A stretch of 64,000 nucleotides of DNA from G965233625 sp965233625 (GTDB lineage Bacteria; Planctomycetota; Planctomycetia; Pirellulales; Pirellulaceae): NCBI GenBank assembly GCA_965233625.1, contig OZ247499.1, positions 7,564,001 through 7,628,000 of the forward strand, written 5' to 3'. Numbering within the stretch: the first letter of the stretch is position 1; every line of letters starts with the position of its first letter. The position numbers and the translations under genes were made by a program. The notes under the pieces are model-generated. The model saw only the letters and a list, made by a program, of their open reading frames with translations. It was not told the DNA's origin and did not search any database. This document shows, piece by piece, positions 27,321 through 36,547 of this stretch.

Positions 27321-28118
27321 TTACTTCTTGTCATTCAGCAGATCAAACAGAAACTGGTGACGTGCATTAAACAGCCGCCAATAGCTGAGCAGCACGACCA
27401 GCGTAACACCCATCGCTGTCGCGGAAGCGATGAGAAACATGATGACAATCTGATACTTCACCGCATCGGTGGGCGCAGCGCCAGCCATGATCTGCCCCGT
27501 CATCATCCCAGGCAAGCTGACGATGCCAACGACCATCATTGAGTTGGTAATCGGAATCAGGCCCGTCCGCAACGCTTCGCGGATTGGACTGCGGGCGGCT
27601 TCCCAGCGGGTGGCGCCGAGGGCGAGCGCTGTTTCTACTTCCGCCCGGCGTGCGGCCAACGCGGACGTGAATGTATTCAGCCCTAAGGAAATGCCGTTGA
27701 GCGTGTTGCCCAGCACCATGCCCAGCAGCGGAATGGCGTACTGCGGCTGATACCATTTGTCGATGCCTTGCATCACGCCAAACAGCGTGAAGCCGGTCAC
27801 CAGCCAGGAACTGACCCAGATTGCCAGCAGCGTGTTCAGTGTGACGCCAGGGAACGCTCGCTCGTTCCGGCTGGATGCAGTCAGGCCGGCAACCAGCGTC
27901 ATGCCGCAGAGAATCGCTGTCACCAGCCACCATTGTTCCTGGCGGAACACCCACTCCAGCACCAGCCCCAATAACGCAAGCTGCACCACCGTCCGCACCG
28001 CGGCGATGGCAAGCATGCGTTCCAGTTTCAACTGCATCAGCAACGAGATGCCGGCGTTAATCAGAATCAGCAGGGCTGCCGCCGCCACATGGTAGTTAGA
28101 GATCTGATGGTAGTTCAC
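27321..28118 (-). CDS. fetB: FetB-type ABC exporter permease (UPF0014)
   Basis: A 265-residue inner-membrane permease of the YbbM/FetB family with about seven hydrophobic segments. Characteristic stretches are IPLLGMVLGNTLNG and ALGATRWEA, followed by the LPGMMTGQIMAGA motif. FetAB exports iron in E. coli and lowers oxidative stress. I chose the GTG at 28118, which overlaps the stop of the ATPase gene as GTGA; a longer frame from 28193 lies inside that gene and looks artefactual. Length then matches the family (about 260). Confidence 0.87.
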   Translation of the reverse strand: MNYHQISNYHVAAAALLILINAGISLLMQLKLERMLAIAAVRTVVQLALLGLVLEWVFRQEQWWLVTAILCGMTLVAGLTASSRNERAFPGVTLNTLLAIWVSSWLVTGFTLFGVMQGIDKWYQPQYAIPLLGMVLGNTLNGISLGLNTFTSALAARRAEVETALALGATRWEAARSPIREALRTGLIPITNSMMVVGIVSLPGMMTGQIMAGAAPTDAVKYQIVIMFLIASATAMGVTLVVLLSYWRLFNARHQFLFDLLNDKK

Positions 28119-28780
28119 AGCAGGCTGCCTTCCCGGATCTGCACCACGCGTGATGCAACGCGGTTGCGCTGCATTTCGCTGTGTGTCACCCACACGACTG
28201 CCCGCGACTCCCTTCCACCGGCAGCAGCGGCGTTGACCCAGCGGGAAATCACTTCTTCCACTTGCAAAGCGGTCGTTTCATCCAGTGCGGCGGTGGCTTC
28301 GTCCAGCAGCAGCACCCGCGGCTGTAAGAGCATCGCCCGCACCAGCGAAACCAGTTGTCTTTCACCGCCCGAAAGATGACTGCTGTGCCGCTGCAAAATG
28401 GCGGCGTCGCGGCCCATCTGTGTAAAAAGCTCTGTCGCCGTATTCGCATCAAAGGTGCGGTGGCGATGAATCTGAAAACCGAACGGATGCTGAAGATTCG
28501 CCAGCACCGTTCCATCGAGCAGAGACGGCTGCTGGTGCAGATAAACCACCGTGCTGCGATACCGGGGGATTCCAGCTGCCGGAACCGCTTCCCCGCAGAA
28601 ATACAGTTCTCCGCTGGAAAGCGGATCGAGCATAGCGATGGTGCGCAGCAGGAGAGATTTCCCGCTGCCGCTTGGACCTGCAATGGCAAGTTGCTCGCTG
28701 GCGTGAATCGTCAGCGAGATATCGTTTAGCAGAGACTCCTGCTTGCGTCCGGTCCGCGACACATTCTTAAGCTCGATCAA
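28115..28780 (-). CDS. fetA: ABC transporter ATP-binding protein (FetA-like)
   Basis: A 221-residue ATPase with Walker A GPSGSGKS (about residues 36-43), signature LSGGERQ and Walker B VLLLDEATAALD. It partners the UPF0014 permease encoded immediately downstream with a 4-base overlap. The start is TTG, preceded by AAGGG. The pair probably exports iron or another metal; substrate assignment rests on the family. Confidence 0.88.
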   Translation of the reverse strand: MIELKNVSRTGRKQESLLNDISLTIHASEQLAIAGPSGSGKSLLLRTIAMLDPLSSGELYFCGEAVPAAGIPRYRSTVVYLHQQPSLLDGTVLANLQHPFGFQIHRHRTFDANTATELFTQMGRDAAILQRHSSHLSGGERQLVSLVRAMLLQPRVLLLDEATAALDETTALQVEEVISRWVNAAAAGGRESRAVVWVTHSEMQRNRVASRVVQIREGSLL

Positions 28781-28816
28781 ACCCTTGCTGCTCTATCGAG
28801 ATGTCCCAACGTAGCT

Positions 28817-29833
28817 TCAACCGGCAAACTCATTGCCGACTTTACGGGCGCGAACGGGCTTGTCTAGATCGACGCCCAATTTGATGCCCGTCTCGACCAG
28901 AATGTTCCAGCCCGCGGCCATCTGCACGAACGGCGCCAGCGCGCCTTGGTCCGGCACCTGTATTGTCGGGAAGCGGGTTTCGCGCGAAGAGATGGCAATG
29001 ACTTCCATACTGGCGCCTTCGACCAGCACCTGGTGGAACTTGTCTTCGGCAACCGGGTCCGGGTCGATCCAGATCACGACATCGCCTGCTTCCATCACCT
29101 CCTCAACACCGTGGACTGCATAGGTGCCTTCCAGGTAGACGGAGGCTTTGCGTGTGATTTCGTTGGTCTTCAGCGTCAACTCTTCGGCCACACCATCGTT
29201 CCGCCCGGCCCAGTAGATCACACCGGCCGATGCGATGCGGTCGATAATTGAAGCTTCAATCTCGTATTCCAAGGTGCTTTGAAACGCGTCGCCCAGCGCG
29301 GCCAGCAACGGCTGTAATTCTTCTTCACCCGCGACGGATTCCAGCAGCGCCCGGCAGAACAGCGCCTGTTCCACTACGCTCTTGGTCGCCGCAACGGCGC
29401 CTTCTTCACCGCAGGAAAGCACGAAGCCCTGCTGAGCCAACGACTCCAGCTTCGAATCCGCGAATGCGGTCAGACTATAAAGATGTTGATGCCCGGCGCC
29501 GGTCAACTTATTGAACAGCTCAATCACTTCCGCCGTACGTCCCGAGTTAGAAGCGGCCAGAACCGCCCATTTGTCCAAGGCGTATTCCTGTGCCTGCCGC
29601 CCGCCTTCTGTATGCAGGGTAAGTGGCCAACCTTTGCGGCGCGAATGGGCAATGGCGTGCTTGGCGGGGAACAGACGGCTGCTGCCTTCGCCCGTCATCA
29701 GCAGATTGCCCACTCCTGCAATACCGCTCGCAATAGCTGCTGGCCTGCCGGCGTCAAATTGCCGGATGACATCCGCCGTGGCAAGCATATCGCGGACCAG
29801 CCCGAATTCCTGGTATCGCGACGACTCGTTCAT
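28817..29833 (-). CDS. SIS-domain sugar isomerase-like protein
   Basis: A 338-residue cytoplasmic protein with two sugar-isomerase (SIS) domains, like the isomerase half of glucosamine-6-phosphate synthase. Visible are MTGEGSSRL near residue 48, AASNSGRTAEVIELF near 94, and GAVAATKSVVEQALF. The second half has YWAGRNDGVAEELTLKTNEI and the EVMEAGDVVIWI stretch. No glutaminase domain is present, so it may be a phosphosugar deaminase/isomerase such as AgaS- or FrlB-type. It lies 36 bases upstream of fetA on the same strand. Confidence 0.82.
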   Translation of the reverse strand: MNESSRYQEFGLVRDMLATADVIRQFDAGRPAAIASGIAGVGNLLMTGEGSSRLFPAKHAIAHSRRKGWPLTLHTEGGRQAQEYALDKWAVLAASNSGRTAEVIELFNKLTGAGHQHLYSLTAFADSKLESLAQQGFVLSCGEEGAVAATKSVVEQALFCRALLESVAGEEELQPLLAALGDAFQSTLEYEIEASIIDRIASAGVIYWAGRNDGVAEELTLKTNEITRKASVYLEGTYAVHGVEEVMEAGDVVIWIDPDPVAEDKFHQVLVEGASMEVIAISSRETRFPTIQVPDQGALAPFVQMAAGWNILVETGIKLGVDLDKPVRARKVGNEFAG

Positions 29834-30030
29834 ATCAACATCATCCTATGCAAAGAAAACCGGCGGCAGTAAGCATCATCTGTCGGCATTCTAATGCGAG
29901 AAGGAAGAACTGCCTATGCGCCATCATTCAAGGCGCCGCAAAGACCAGAATGGCCGCAGCGTCAGCGTCCGCGCGGCTGCAATCGCACAAAATGCCATTT
30001 TGCGCGGACAACAAACGCCGCCAAGAAAGC

Positions 30031-30057
30031 AAAAAACCCTCTGGTTCACAGAGGGTT
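30031..30057 (-). terminator. Rho-independent terminator of the tRNA-Cys gene
   Basis: A perfect 8-bp stem (30035-30042 with 30050-30057) and 7-base loop. The A-run at 30031-30036 is a T-tract on the minus strand. It begins 6 bases after the tRNA 3' end. Confidence 0.85.
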
Positions 30058-30063
30058 CTTAAG

Positions 30064-30135
30064 AGGCGCCGACCGGACTCGAACCGGTAGTGACGGATTT
30101 GCAATCCGCTCCCTTAGCCATTTGGGTACGGCGCC
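30064..30135 (-). tRNA. tRNA-Cys (GCA)
   Basis: A 72-nucleotide cloverleaf on the minus strand. The acceptor stem GGCGCCG pairs with CGGCGCC. The anticodon stem GCGGA/TCCGT holds the loop TTGCAAA, giving anticodon GCA. The T arm has stem ACCGG/CCGGT and loop TTCGAGT. The discriminator base is U73, a cysteine identity element. The CCA end is not encoded. A terminator follows directly. Confidence 0.95.
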
Positions 30136-30548
30136 GTTGGGATGTTTTGCAGGTTAGGTGATTTTAACCTGTTGGTCAATAACGGTTACAACGATCTTGA
30201 CGGTTGTAGTGGATGGTTGAAACCGGGTGATAAAGTAGCTTATCGGCATAAGCCGGCCTTCGCATCAGTCTCTGTTGCGAAAACGTCCGTAATTTGCCGC
30301 TTTAAGCAACTGTATGTGTAAAGGCGACTCTACCGTTACCAGCAACTATGCCGCCTCTGGGAAGTCGCTACAAACTACCTAGTTCAGGCGAGCGGCGCAT
30401 CGCAGACCGTAATGAAGAAAGATGGCCTCGCGTTTCGATGGTTAGAGCAGGCCAATGGCCGTGCAACCTGCACGACCGTCGGTACTGACGCCCCTGACTG
30501 CTTCAGGCGGCGGAACACTAACTGGCTGCTTTTATGGAAGAAACGGCT
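30136..30548. other. Intergenic region, no gene seen
   Basis: 413 bases between tRNA-Cys and the next small gene. It should contain the tRNA promoter (minus strand), but I see no well-spaced -35/-10 pair. A 6-bp inverted repeat (AGGTTA/TAACCT, 30151-30170) lies just upstream of the tRNA. Short open frames look non-coding. Confidence 0.5.
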
Positions 30549-30872
30549 ATGACCATTTTGACGATGTTTACGGACTGGCGACGCCAGTCCCAGTTGCCAC
30601 AGGTTGCACAAGACGCCTCGACCCGCTGTCAGCAGCAGGCGTGGGAACTTGTTTCAGACCGTGTTGCTTCCATGCGGACGGCGGAAATCCGTGGCTATGT
30701 GCGGGCCCGCTGTGCCGGAATCGTGAATGCAGCCGCGAGCGACGCATCTAACCGCGAAAACCTTTCGAGCCACCTGCAGCAGAAACTGGCTGAACTGATC
30801 ACTTCCTATCTTATCGATCACGTGACCGGGCAGCTTGCGCTACAGCCGGCCGTCATCCGTCGCGCTGCCTAA
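30549..30872 (+). CDS. Small hypothetical protein
   Basis: A 107-residue protein, mostly helical and Ala/Arg/Gln-rich, without a signal peptide or membrane segment (AEIRGYVRARCAGIVNAAA mid-protein). I use the ATG at 30549, which has GGAAG eight bases upstream, rather than the ATG at 30534. I do not recognise a family. It precedes the secretion-like locus by 179 bases but need not belong to it. Confidence 0.6.
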   Translation: MTILTMFTDWRRQSQLPQVAQDASTRCQQQAWELVSDRVASMRTAEIRGYVRARCAGIVNAAASDASNRENLSSHLQQKLAELITSYLIDHVTGQLALQPAVIRRAA

Positions 30873-31051
30873 GAAGTACTGGTTCCACGTGGCGGCGCGG
30901 CTGTCGCGCTGCCGGTTTTCTGAATTCCCTGCGGCGACCGGCTGCGGGGAGATGTGGCCGTGATCTTTCGCAAAAGGGTTCAAAAAACAAACTTTTTTAT
31001 TCTCACCCCTATTTAGTTTTCAGCGTGGTGGCATGGTCTTAGAATGCGGCC

Positions 31052-32314
31052 ATGTCGATGGAATTTCCAAACGGCGGAATCCCCGTTCTTGCTCTCGCTT
31101 TACTTGGCGTCGCCCTGCTATGGGCGCTGCGCCTGTTGCACCAGCCAGGCAAGGACCGCGACACCATCATCACACCGCTTTCGATCGCGGGGTGGTCGCT
31201 GATATACGTTGGCGTGCTGGGCTGCTGCACCGTAATGCTTGGCCCGTTGTCAATTGTCGTCTGGGTGGCGGCCATTGTCGTGACGCTTATCGTGCTGGCG
31301 CGTTACACCAGCAATCAACGCATCTCGCTGTTATGGACGATCGCTTTAGCCGCTGAGAAAGGTGTGCCTCTGCACGAAGCGGCGCAGGCCTTTGCGGACG
31401 AGCGCGCCGACAGCTTTGGCGCCCGCGCAGAGAAGCTGGCGCATCGTCTTGAAGAAGGCGCCGCCTTGCCAGCCGCGTTGCAACTTAGCGGTCATCATCT
31501 GCCGGTGGAAGCAGATTTGGCTGTTCGAGTTGGAACCGCCACCGGGCAGTTGAGCCAGGCGCTCCATTCATTACTCGCGCACAGCAGCCAGCAAAGCCAG
31601 CGGTTGCAGAACGTCTTCGAGAAGCTTCTGTATCTGGTGCTGATGCTTAGCGTTGTGTTTTTCAACGTCATTGGTTTTCTCATCTTTATGGTGCCCGTGC
31701 TGGACGCGATGTTTACAGACTTCGGGCTGGAACTGCCACTTATTACTCGCATGGTGGTGATGGTCTCGCGTCACTTCACATGGGCCTCGATGCTGCTGGC
31801 GTTTCTGAGCGCCCTGACAATCTATGGCGGTTGCTTTTATTTCTTCTGCTTGTTTACGTCTGGCTTTGAACTGCCGGGAACATCCTGGATATGGCGGAAG
31901 TTTGACGGCGCCCTGATTATGCATTCGCTGGCAACCGCTGTGCGACGGAACCGGTCGTTGTTCGATTCGCTGGAACTGCTTAGCCGCGTGTATCCGAAGG
32001 CAAGTATCCGCCGCCGGTTGAACCGGGTCGTGGCCGCGATGAAGGAAGGTGGATCGTGGCCGCAAGCTTTCGCAAAGAACGGACTCGCCCGCCCTACTGA
32101 CGCCGCGATGCTTGAGTCGGCCACGGCCAATAGAAATCTCTGCTGGGCTCTTGAGGAAACCGCAGATCGCGCCATCGGCCGCACGGCGATGCGTCTCAAC
32201 ACGGTCATCAACATCGCTTATCCCGTCTTGCTCATTGTGGTCGCCATCGCGGTCGCCGCATTAGCCGCGGCGATGTTCACACCACTGGTGCAGCTTATCG
32301 AAGGGTTGGCATAG
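31052..32314 (+). CDS. Type II secretion/type IV pilus F-type inner-membrane protein
   Basis: A 420-residue PulF/PilC-family platform protein. Two T2SSF repeats are visible: IALAAEKGVPLHEAAQAF with LAHRLEEGAALPAAL, and SLATAVRRNRSLFDSLELL with AAMKEGGSWPQAFAKNGL. Each is followed by membrane segments. Unusually, about 80 residues with two or three extra hydrophobic helices precede the first repeat. The family organises pseudopilus assembly in the inner membrane. It heads a run of overlapping pseudopilin genes; its stop overlaps the next start. Confidence 0.88.
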   Translation: MSMEFPNGGIPVLALALLGVALLWALRLLHQPGKDRDTIITPLSIAGWSLIYVGVLGCCTVMLGPLSIVVWVAAIVVTLIVLARYTSNQRISLLWTIALAAEKGVPLHEAAQAFADERADSFGARAEKLAHRLEEGAALPAALQLSGHHLPVEADLAVRVGTATGQLSQALHSLLAHSSQQSQRLQNVFEKLLYLVLMLSVVFFNVIGFLIFMVPVLDAMFTDFGLELPLITRMVVMVSRHFTWASMLLAFLSALTIYGGCFYFFCLFTSGFELPGTSWIWRKFDGALIMHSLATAVRRNRSLFDSLELLSRVYPKASIRRRLNRVVAAMKEGGSWPQAFAKNGLARPTDAAMLESATANRNLCWALEETADRAIGRTAMRLNTVINIAYPVLLIVVAIAVAALAAAMFTPLVQLIEGLA

Positions 32315-32769
32315 TGATGATCTTTACAGCACCATCCGCACCCGTCCGGCGTAAACGCCGCGGCGTTACTCTGGTTGAAACGACGGGCGCCCTCGCCATT
32401 ATCGCCGCCGCGCTGACGTTGCTGACATCCACGCTTGCCATCACCGCGGCGCAGCGCCGCGCAATGAGCCACCGCCAACTTGCTGTGCAGGAAGCAGCCA
32501 ACGCTTTAGAAACGCTGGCGGCGATGCCCTACGATCAGTTGAACAAAGACGCTGCCGACAGCGTGCAACTTTCGACTGCCGCCGCACGACTCCCGTCTGG
32601 TGCATTGCAAGTCACCGTCGAAGCCCTGGAGGGGGCGCCAGAGGGAAAACGGATCAGCAGCATTGTGACCTGGAATTTCGCCGGGCAACCGCAACAGGCC
32701 GGGTTGACCGTCTATCGCTATCAGGCCACCAGGCCTTCAGCCGCGGAGGAGGATAACGATGCCGGTTAA
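32314..32769 (+). CDS. Pseudopilin-like protein (PilV/GspI-like)
   Basis: A 151-residue protein with a prepilin-type N-terminus: basic leader RRKRR, then GVTLVETTGALAIIAAALTLL with the conserved Glu at +5 after the cleavage site. The short C-terminal domain (YDQLNKDAAD, TWNFAGQPQQAG) resembles minor pseudopilins. The GTG at 32314 overlaps the previous stop by one base; an ATG follows at 32317. Confidence 0.75.
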   Translation: MMIFTAPSAPVRRKRRGVTLVETTGALAIIAAALTLLTSTLAITAAQRRAMSHRQLAVQEAANALETLAAMPYDQLNKDAADSVQLSTAAARLPSGALQVTVEALEGAPEGKRISSIVTWNFAGQPQQAGLTVYRYQATRPSAAEEDNDAG

Positions 32770-33517
32770 GACGCATGCTTCGTACTCGTTCCGCCGTGGC
32801 CATTCGCTGCTTGAGATGCTTGCCGTCATCGGGCTGGTTTCTTTCCTGATGTGGATGATCGTTGGCGTGTTTGAAATGTCCGCCAAGGTCCGCCGCGGTG
32901 TACAGCACGAAACAGAAACCATTAAGTCCACCGCCCGCCTATCGCGTGAATTCCGTAGCGATGTGCACGGCGCCTTGCGGATCACCTGGGCAGAAGCAGG
33001 AATGATCCCGGAGTTTAAATCCAACGCGGCCAGTGACGCTGTGGGATTGGTCGTGCCACCCGTATCTAGCGATGCGGATTACGGTGTGATGCCGCTGGCG
33101 CCACGTAATGACGAACCAGCCTTAGGCGATGCGGAGGATTTTGACAGCCCACCAGAGCCTGCAGAACTAACCACTGCCGAGAAGGCCGCGGCAGGTAAAA
33201 AAACGCCCGCCTTGATGCGAGTTGCCACGCGGTTGGATCTTACGATGCGCGATGGCAGCGTGATACGTTACGTGACAACGCCTGGCGGTCTGGAAAGAAG
33301 CGTTCGTGATGCGAAGGGCGAACGCATCCGCCGGAATGTAACGCGTCTCGCCCCGGCAGCGTTCGCGACGCTGAAGCTGGAAGAAACCGGCAACCGCCCG
33401 CTGGCCGTTCTCGTGTTGAACTACCCGGTTCCGAAATCGCAGCGTCATCGCGATGAATTAACGTCGTCGCGACAGATGCGGATTGTGGCAATGCCATTGC
33501 ACCAGGAGGCGCCGTAA
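32759..33517 (+). CDS. Minor pseudopilin-like protein (GspJ-like)
   Basis: A 252-residue protein with a prepilin-like N-terminus (RRGHSLLEMLAVIGLVSFL, Glu at +5). The soluble domain carries TARLSREFRSDVHGALRI, which is typical of GspJ/PilW-like minor pseudopilins. It overlaps the previous gene by 11 bases and the next by one base (TAATG). Confidence 0.75.
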   Translation: MPVKTHASYSFRRGHSLLEMLAVIGLVSFLMWMIVGVFEMSAKVRRGVQHETETIKSTARLSREFRSDVHGALRITWAEAGMIPEFKSNAASDAVGLVVPPVSSDADYGVMPLAPRNDEPALGDAEDFDSPPEPAELTTAEKAAAGKKTPALMRVATRLDLTMRDGSVIRYVTTPGGLERSVRDAKGERIRRNVTRLAPAAFATLKLEETGNRPLAVLVLNYPVPKSQRHRDELTSSRQMRIVAMPLHQEAP

Positions 33518-33978
33518 TGCCGTTGAACGCATCACCACCTTCGACACAAAGCAGCACGCGGCAGCACCAGCCGTTTAGACGCCGCGCCGCAATTATGGCC
33601 GGGGCGGTCGTCACGTTGCTCATTGTGGCGGTGACCGGCGCCGCGCTGATTCACGCCGTGGCGCAGCAACGCGCGCAGAGCCGCACGCAGCTGCACACGC
33701 TCCAGGCGATGTGGCTTTGCGAATCCGCGTTGAACCGCGCCGCAGCGAAACTTCAACAGGACGGTTCTTACACGGGCGAAGAATGGCAGACGCCCGCCAA
33801 CCCGCCCGCACAGATGCAAGCTGGCAAAGCCGTTATTGAAATTGAAAAACAGAAGGACGGCGCCCGGCGGATTTCCGTTGTCGCCACGTATCCAGCCACC
33901 GCCGTGCATCAGATCCAGCATAGCGGCCAGAGGCTGATCCCAGCCGAGATCCCAGCCGACGCGGAGGGCCAGCCATGA
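33517..33978 (+). CDS. Membrane-anchored pseudopilin-related protein (GspK/PilX-like position)
   Basis: A 153-residue protein with an N-terminal hydrophobic segment (about 25-48) after the basic RRRAA. It lacks the usual Glu at +5, as GspK- and PilX-type components sometimes do. The following helix (QAMWLCESALNRAAAKL) fits the alpha-1 extension of such proteins. Assignment rests largely on position. It overlaps the next gene by 4 bases (ATGA). Confidence 0.65.
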   Translation: MPLNASPPSTQSSTRQHQPFRRRAAIMAGAVVTLLIVAVTGAALIHAVAQQRAQSRTQLHTLQAMWLCESALNRAAAKLQQDGSYTGEEWQTPANPPAQMQAGKAVIEIEKQKDGARRISVVATYPATAVHQIQHSGQRLIPAEIPADAEGQP

Positions 33979-34916
33979 TGCAGCCACTGGGAAATATCAC
34001 TCAGCCGCAAACGAGGACGCGCAGGTCGTCACGGCGTAGCGGGTTTTCGTTCATGGAAATTCTGCTGGTAATGTCCATTATCACCGTGCTGGTCGCCCTG
34101 CTGCTGCCCGCCGTGCAGGCCGCCCGCGAAGCCGTGCGAAGAACTGCGTGTTCGCGGCACCTGACGCAGATGATGCTCGGCGTTCAGCAATACGAAATGA
34201 GCCACGAGTGTTATCCGGCAGGTGTCACTCACAACAAACGCCCCATTATCGAGGCGCCTGTTGGTTATCATCACAGCTGGGTCGTCCGCACCCTGCCGCA
34301 TATTCAGCAGCGGAACACGTTCAATCACGTGGACTTTCAACAGAGCGTGTATCACCCGGCGAATTCGCCCGTCCGGCAACTCGGTTTCGAAGTGATGCAC
34401 TGTCCCAGCGACGGCGCGCCATTCGGCGGGCGGAGCAACTACGCCGGCATTCACCACGACCGCGAGGCGCCGATCGATATCAGCAACAACGGGGTGTTTA
34501 TTCTCAATCACCCCATCAAGGCGCGTGATGTTTCTGATGGCCTGAGCTATACGATGTTCATCGGTGAAAAGATCATCGACCGTCGCGACCTTGGCTGGAT
34601 GTCTGGAACCCGGAGCACACTTCGTAATGCGGGTTCCATCAACGGCTTTACCGCCCGCTTGGGGGCGCCGACCTGGGAAGACGAAATTCAAAACCAGATC
34701 TACAGCCTTGCCGACGCGGACAAATTGAAGAAGAGTCAGCGGTCGAAAACTGTGGGCGGTATTTCGTCGCGGCATCCGGGCGGCGCGATGGTGGTGCATG
34801 GCGACGGCTCTTGCCGGTTTGTAGCAGAGACGGTTGATATCAGAGCTTTTAGAATGCGGGCCTGCCGGCATGACGAGCCCGTGTCTATTGATTGGATTCC
34901 TTCGGATGACTGGTAA
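33975..34916 (+). CDS. DUF1559 pseudopilin-like protein
   Basis: A 313-residue DUF1559 protein with prepilin signal RRSGFSFMEILLVMSIITVL and then LLPAVQAAREAVRR. The C-terminal RHPGGAMVVHGDGSCRFV corresponds to the family's H-X9-DG motif. It overlaps the GspK-like gene by 4 bases, so here DUF1559 proteins are part of a pseudopilin operon rather than isolated. Confidence 0.93.
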   Translation: MMQPLGNITQPQTRTRRSSRRSGFSFMEILLVMSIITVLVALLLPAVQAAREAVRRTACSRHLTQMMLGVQQYEMSHECYPAGVTHNKRPIIEAPVGYHHSWVVRTLPHIQQRNTFNHVDFQQSVYHPANSPVRQLGFEVMHCPSDGAPFGGRSNYAGIHHDREAPIDISNNGVFILNHPIKARDVSDGLSYTMFIGEKIIDRRDLGWMSGTRSTLRNAGSINGFTARLGAPTWEDEIQNQIYSLADADKLKKSQRSKTVGGISSRHPGGAMVVHGDGSCRFVAETVDIRAFRMRACRHDEPVSIDWIPSDDW

Positions 34917-34922
34917 AACACG

Positions 34923-35990
34923 ATGAACAAGCTACGCATAAGAACGTGTCACTGGCGGGCAGCATTTACGCTGGTGGAGCTACTGGTCGTGATCGCCATC
35001 ATTGGCGTGCTAGTCGCTTTGCTACTGCCAGCCGTGCAAGCCGCGCGCGAAGCCGCCCGGCGGATGGCATGCTCCAACAACATCACGCAAGTCGCCATGG
35101 CGACGCAGAATTACGAGCTGGCTCATGAAGTGCTGCCGCCCGGCACGGTTGATAAACCGGGCACGAAAATAGCGCACAAGCCGGTGGGGATGCATCATAG
35201 CTGGATCACCCAGATCACGCCGTATCTGGGGCATCGCAACGTCGCCCGCCGCACCGATTTTGAAGTGAGTGTTTATCACAAAAATAACCTCGCGGCCCGG
35301 CAGTACACGATGGAGGTGCTAAGTTGCCCCAGTGATCCTGGCCCAGTCGAGTACCGCACAAGTTACGCTGGTGTGCACCACGATATCGAGGCGCCAATCA
35401 GCGAGAGCAACAACGGGCTGTTATTTCTGAATAGCAAAGTCGCCTACGACGATGTACTCGACGGCACGTCCCAGACGCTGCTGGTCGGTGAAAAACCGCG
35501 GACCTACAACACGCTTGGCTGGATGTCTGGCACGCGGGCAACTCTACGCAATCTGGGCTGGGCCGTGAACACGACCGAAAACGCTAGCTGGCGTAGCGGT
35601 AGCTTTGGCGTGTCATCCAGTCTGCCAGGCATGCCGGAGGATGAAGGCGGGCTTGAATTTGAAGAAGGTTTCGGTCCAGGTGACCTGGCGCCGGTTGATC
35701 CGTCTGAACCTGCCGCAGACGAAGGCGAATTTGAAGACGATTTTTTCCAGGGCGAAGAAGAACTTGGCGGGGTGGTCGAAGAAGATACGCCTGAAGTCGA
35801 CACCAAAGACTTCCCGGAAGAAGGATCGGCTGCGCTAGTGGGCGGTTTTGGCAGTTCGCATCCGGGCGGGCTGAATATGGCGTTCGCCGATGGGCGTGTT
35901 AAATTCATCTCCCAAGCTGTTTCGCTGACTGTGCTGCAACAACTCGCCCACCGTGCGGATGGAAAACTGCTGGATGAATCAGAGTACTAA
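34923..35990 (+). CDS. DUF1559 pseudopilin-like protein with acidic insertion
   Basis: A 355-residue DUF1559 protein similar to its upstream neighbour (both contain HHSW and SGTRATLRN-type segments). The prepilin N-terminus is FTLVELLVVIAIIGVLVAL. Before the terminal SSHPGGLNMAFADGRVKF motif, residues about 235-300 form a strongly acidic, Gly/Pro-rich insertion (Glu and Asp in short runs). The upstream paralogue lacks it. It starts 6 bases after the previous stop. Confidence 0.93.
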   Translation: MNKLRIRTCHWRAAFTLVELLVVIAIIGVLVALLLPAVQAAREAARRMACSNNITQVAMATQNYELAHEVLPPGTVDKPGTKIAHKPVGMHHSWITQITPYLGHRNVARRTDFEVSVYHKNNLAARQYTMEVLSCPSDPGPVEYRTSYAGVHHDIEAPISESNNGLLFLNSKVAYDDVLDGTSQTLLVGEKPRTYNTLGWMSGTRATLRNLGWAVNTTENASWRSGSFGVSSSLPGMPEDEGGLEFEEGFGPGDLAPVDPSEPAADEGEFEDDFFQGEEELGGVVEEDTPEVDTKDFPEEGSAALVGGFGSSHPGGLNMAFADGRVKFISQAVSLTVLQQLAHRADGKLLDESEY

Positions 35991-36516
35991 TCCGCGCAAA
36001 CCCGGCGCCAGTCAGCGGCCGAAGGAACGCAATCCGTGGTCCGAACCCGAGCCGGAGCCTGAACTACAGCCACGCGCTGCAGGAAGGCAGCGATGGGCGT
36101 CGCTGTCTAGCTCTTTCATTATCATGGCAATGCTTGCTGTGATGGCGGGGATGGCAGCGCCCGCGGTCGCCGAGATTGCAACCCTGCCGCCCGACCGCGT
36201 GCAGCCAGCTGTATTCCTGTTTGGTCTCTTGGGATTGCTCATCGGACTTGGGGCAGGCGTGTGTCACTTGCGGAGTCTAATGGGCTTGGTCTGGGGCGCA
36301 CCAACCGGATTTCTGCTTGGGATTTACACCGGGATTCTGGGGTATACGCCGGTAGATGGCATCGAACGGGCGGTGCTGCCTGCTTGCCTGGGTTCTGTTG
36401 TCGTGGTGGGCCTCGCGGCTGTTATCCGGCTGGCGCGCGGCGACGATCGTAGCAATGGCTCTGACCCTGGCAGCCCCTTCGACGAACCGCCCGGAAGCGG
36501 ATCAGCCGGCGACTGA
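35974..36516 (+). CDS. Small polytopic membrane protein
   Basis: A 180-residue protein: a charged Pro/Glu-rich N-terminus (about 1-40), then four hydrophobic segments and a short hydrophilic tail. I use the ATG at 35974, which overlaps the DUF1559 gene by 17 bases. No family is recognised. As the last gene of the pseudopilin operon it may assist the machine, but this is positional inference. Confidence 0.65.
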   Translation: MNQSTNPRKPGASQRPKERNPWSEPEPEPELQPRAAGRQRWASLSSSFIIMAMLAVMAGMAAPAVAEIATLPPDRVQPAVFLFGLLGLLIGLGAGVCHLRSLMGLVWGAPTGFLLGIYTGILGYTPVDGIERAVLPACLGSVVVVGLAAVIRLARGDDRSNGSDPGSPFDEPPGSGSAGD

Positions 36517-36547
36517 CAGACCGCCTCAGTATCGCTGCGATAGCTGA

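Noticed and set aside
28119..28193. N-terminal extension of the FetB permease
   Set aside because: It lies within the ATPase gene and gives no membrane-protein sequence; the GTG at 28118 with GTGA overlap fits better.
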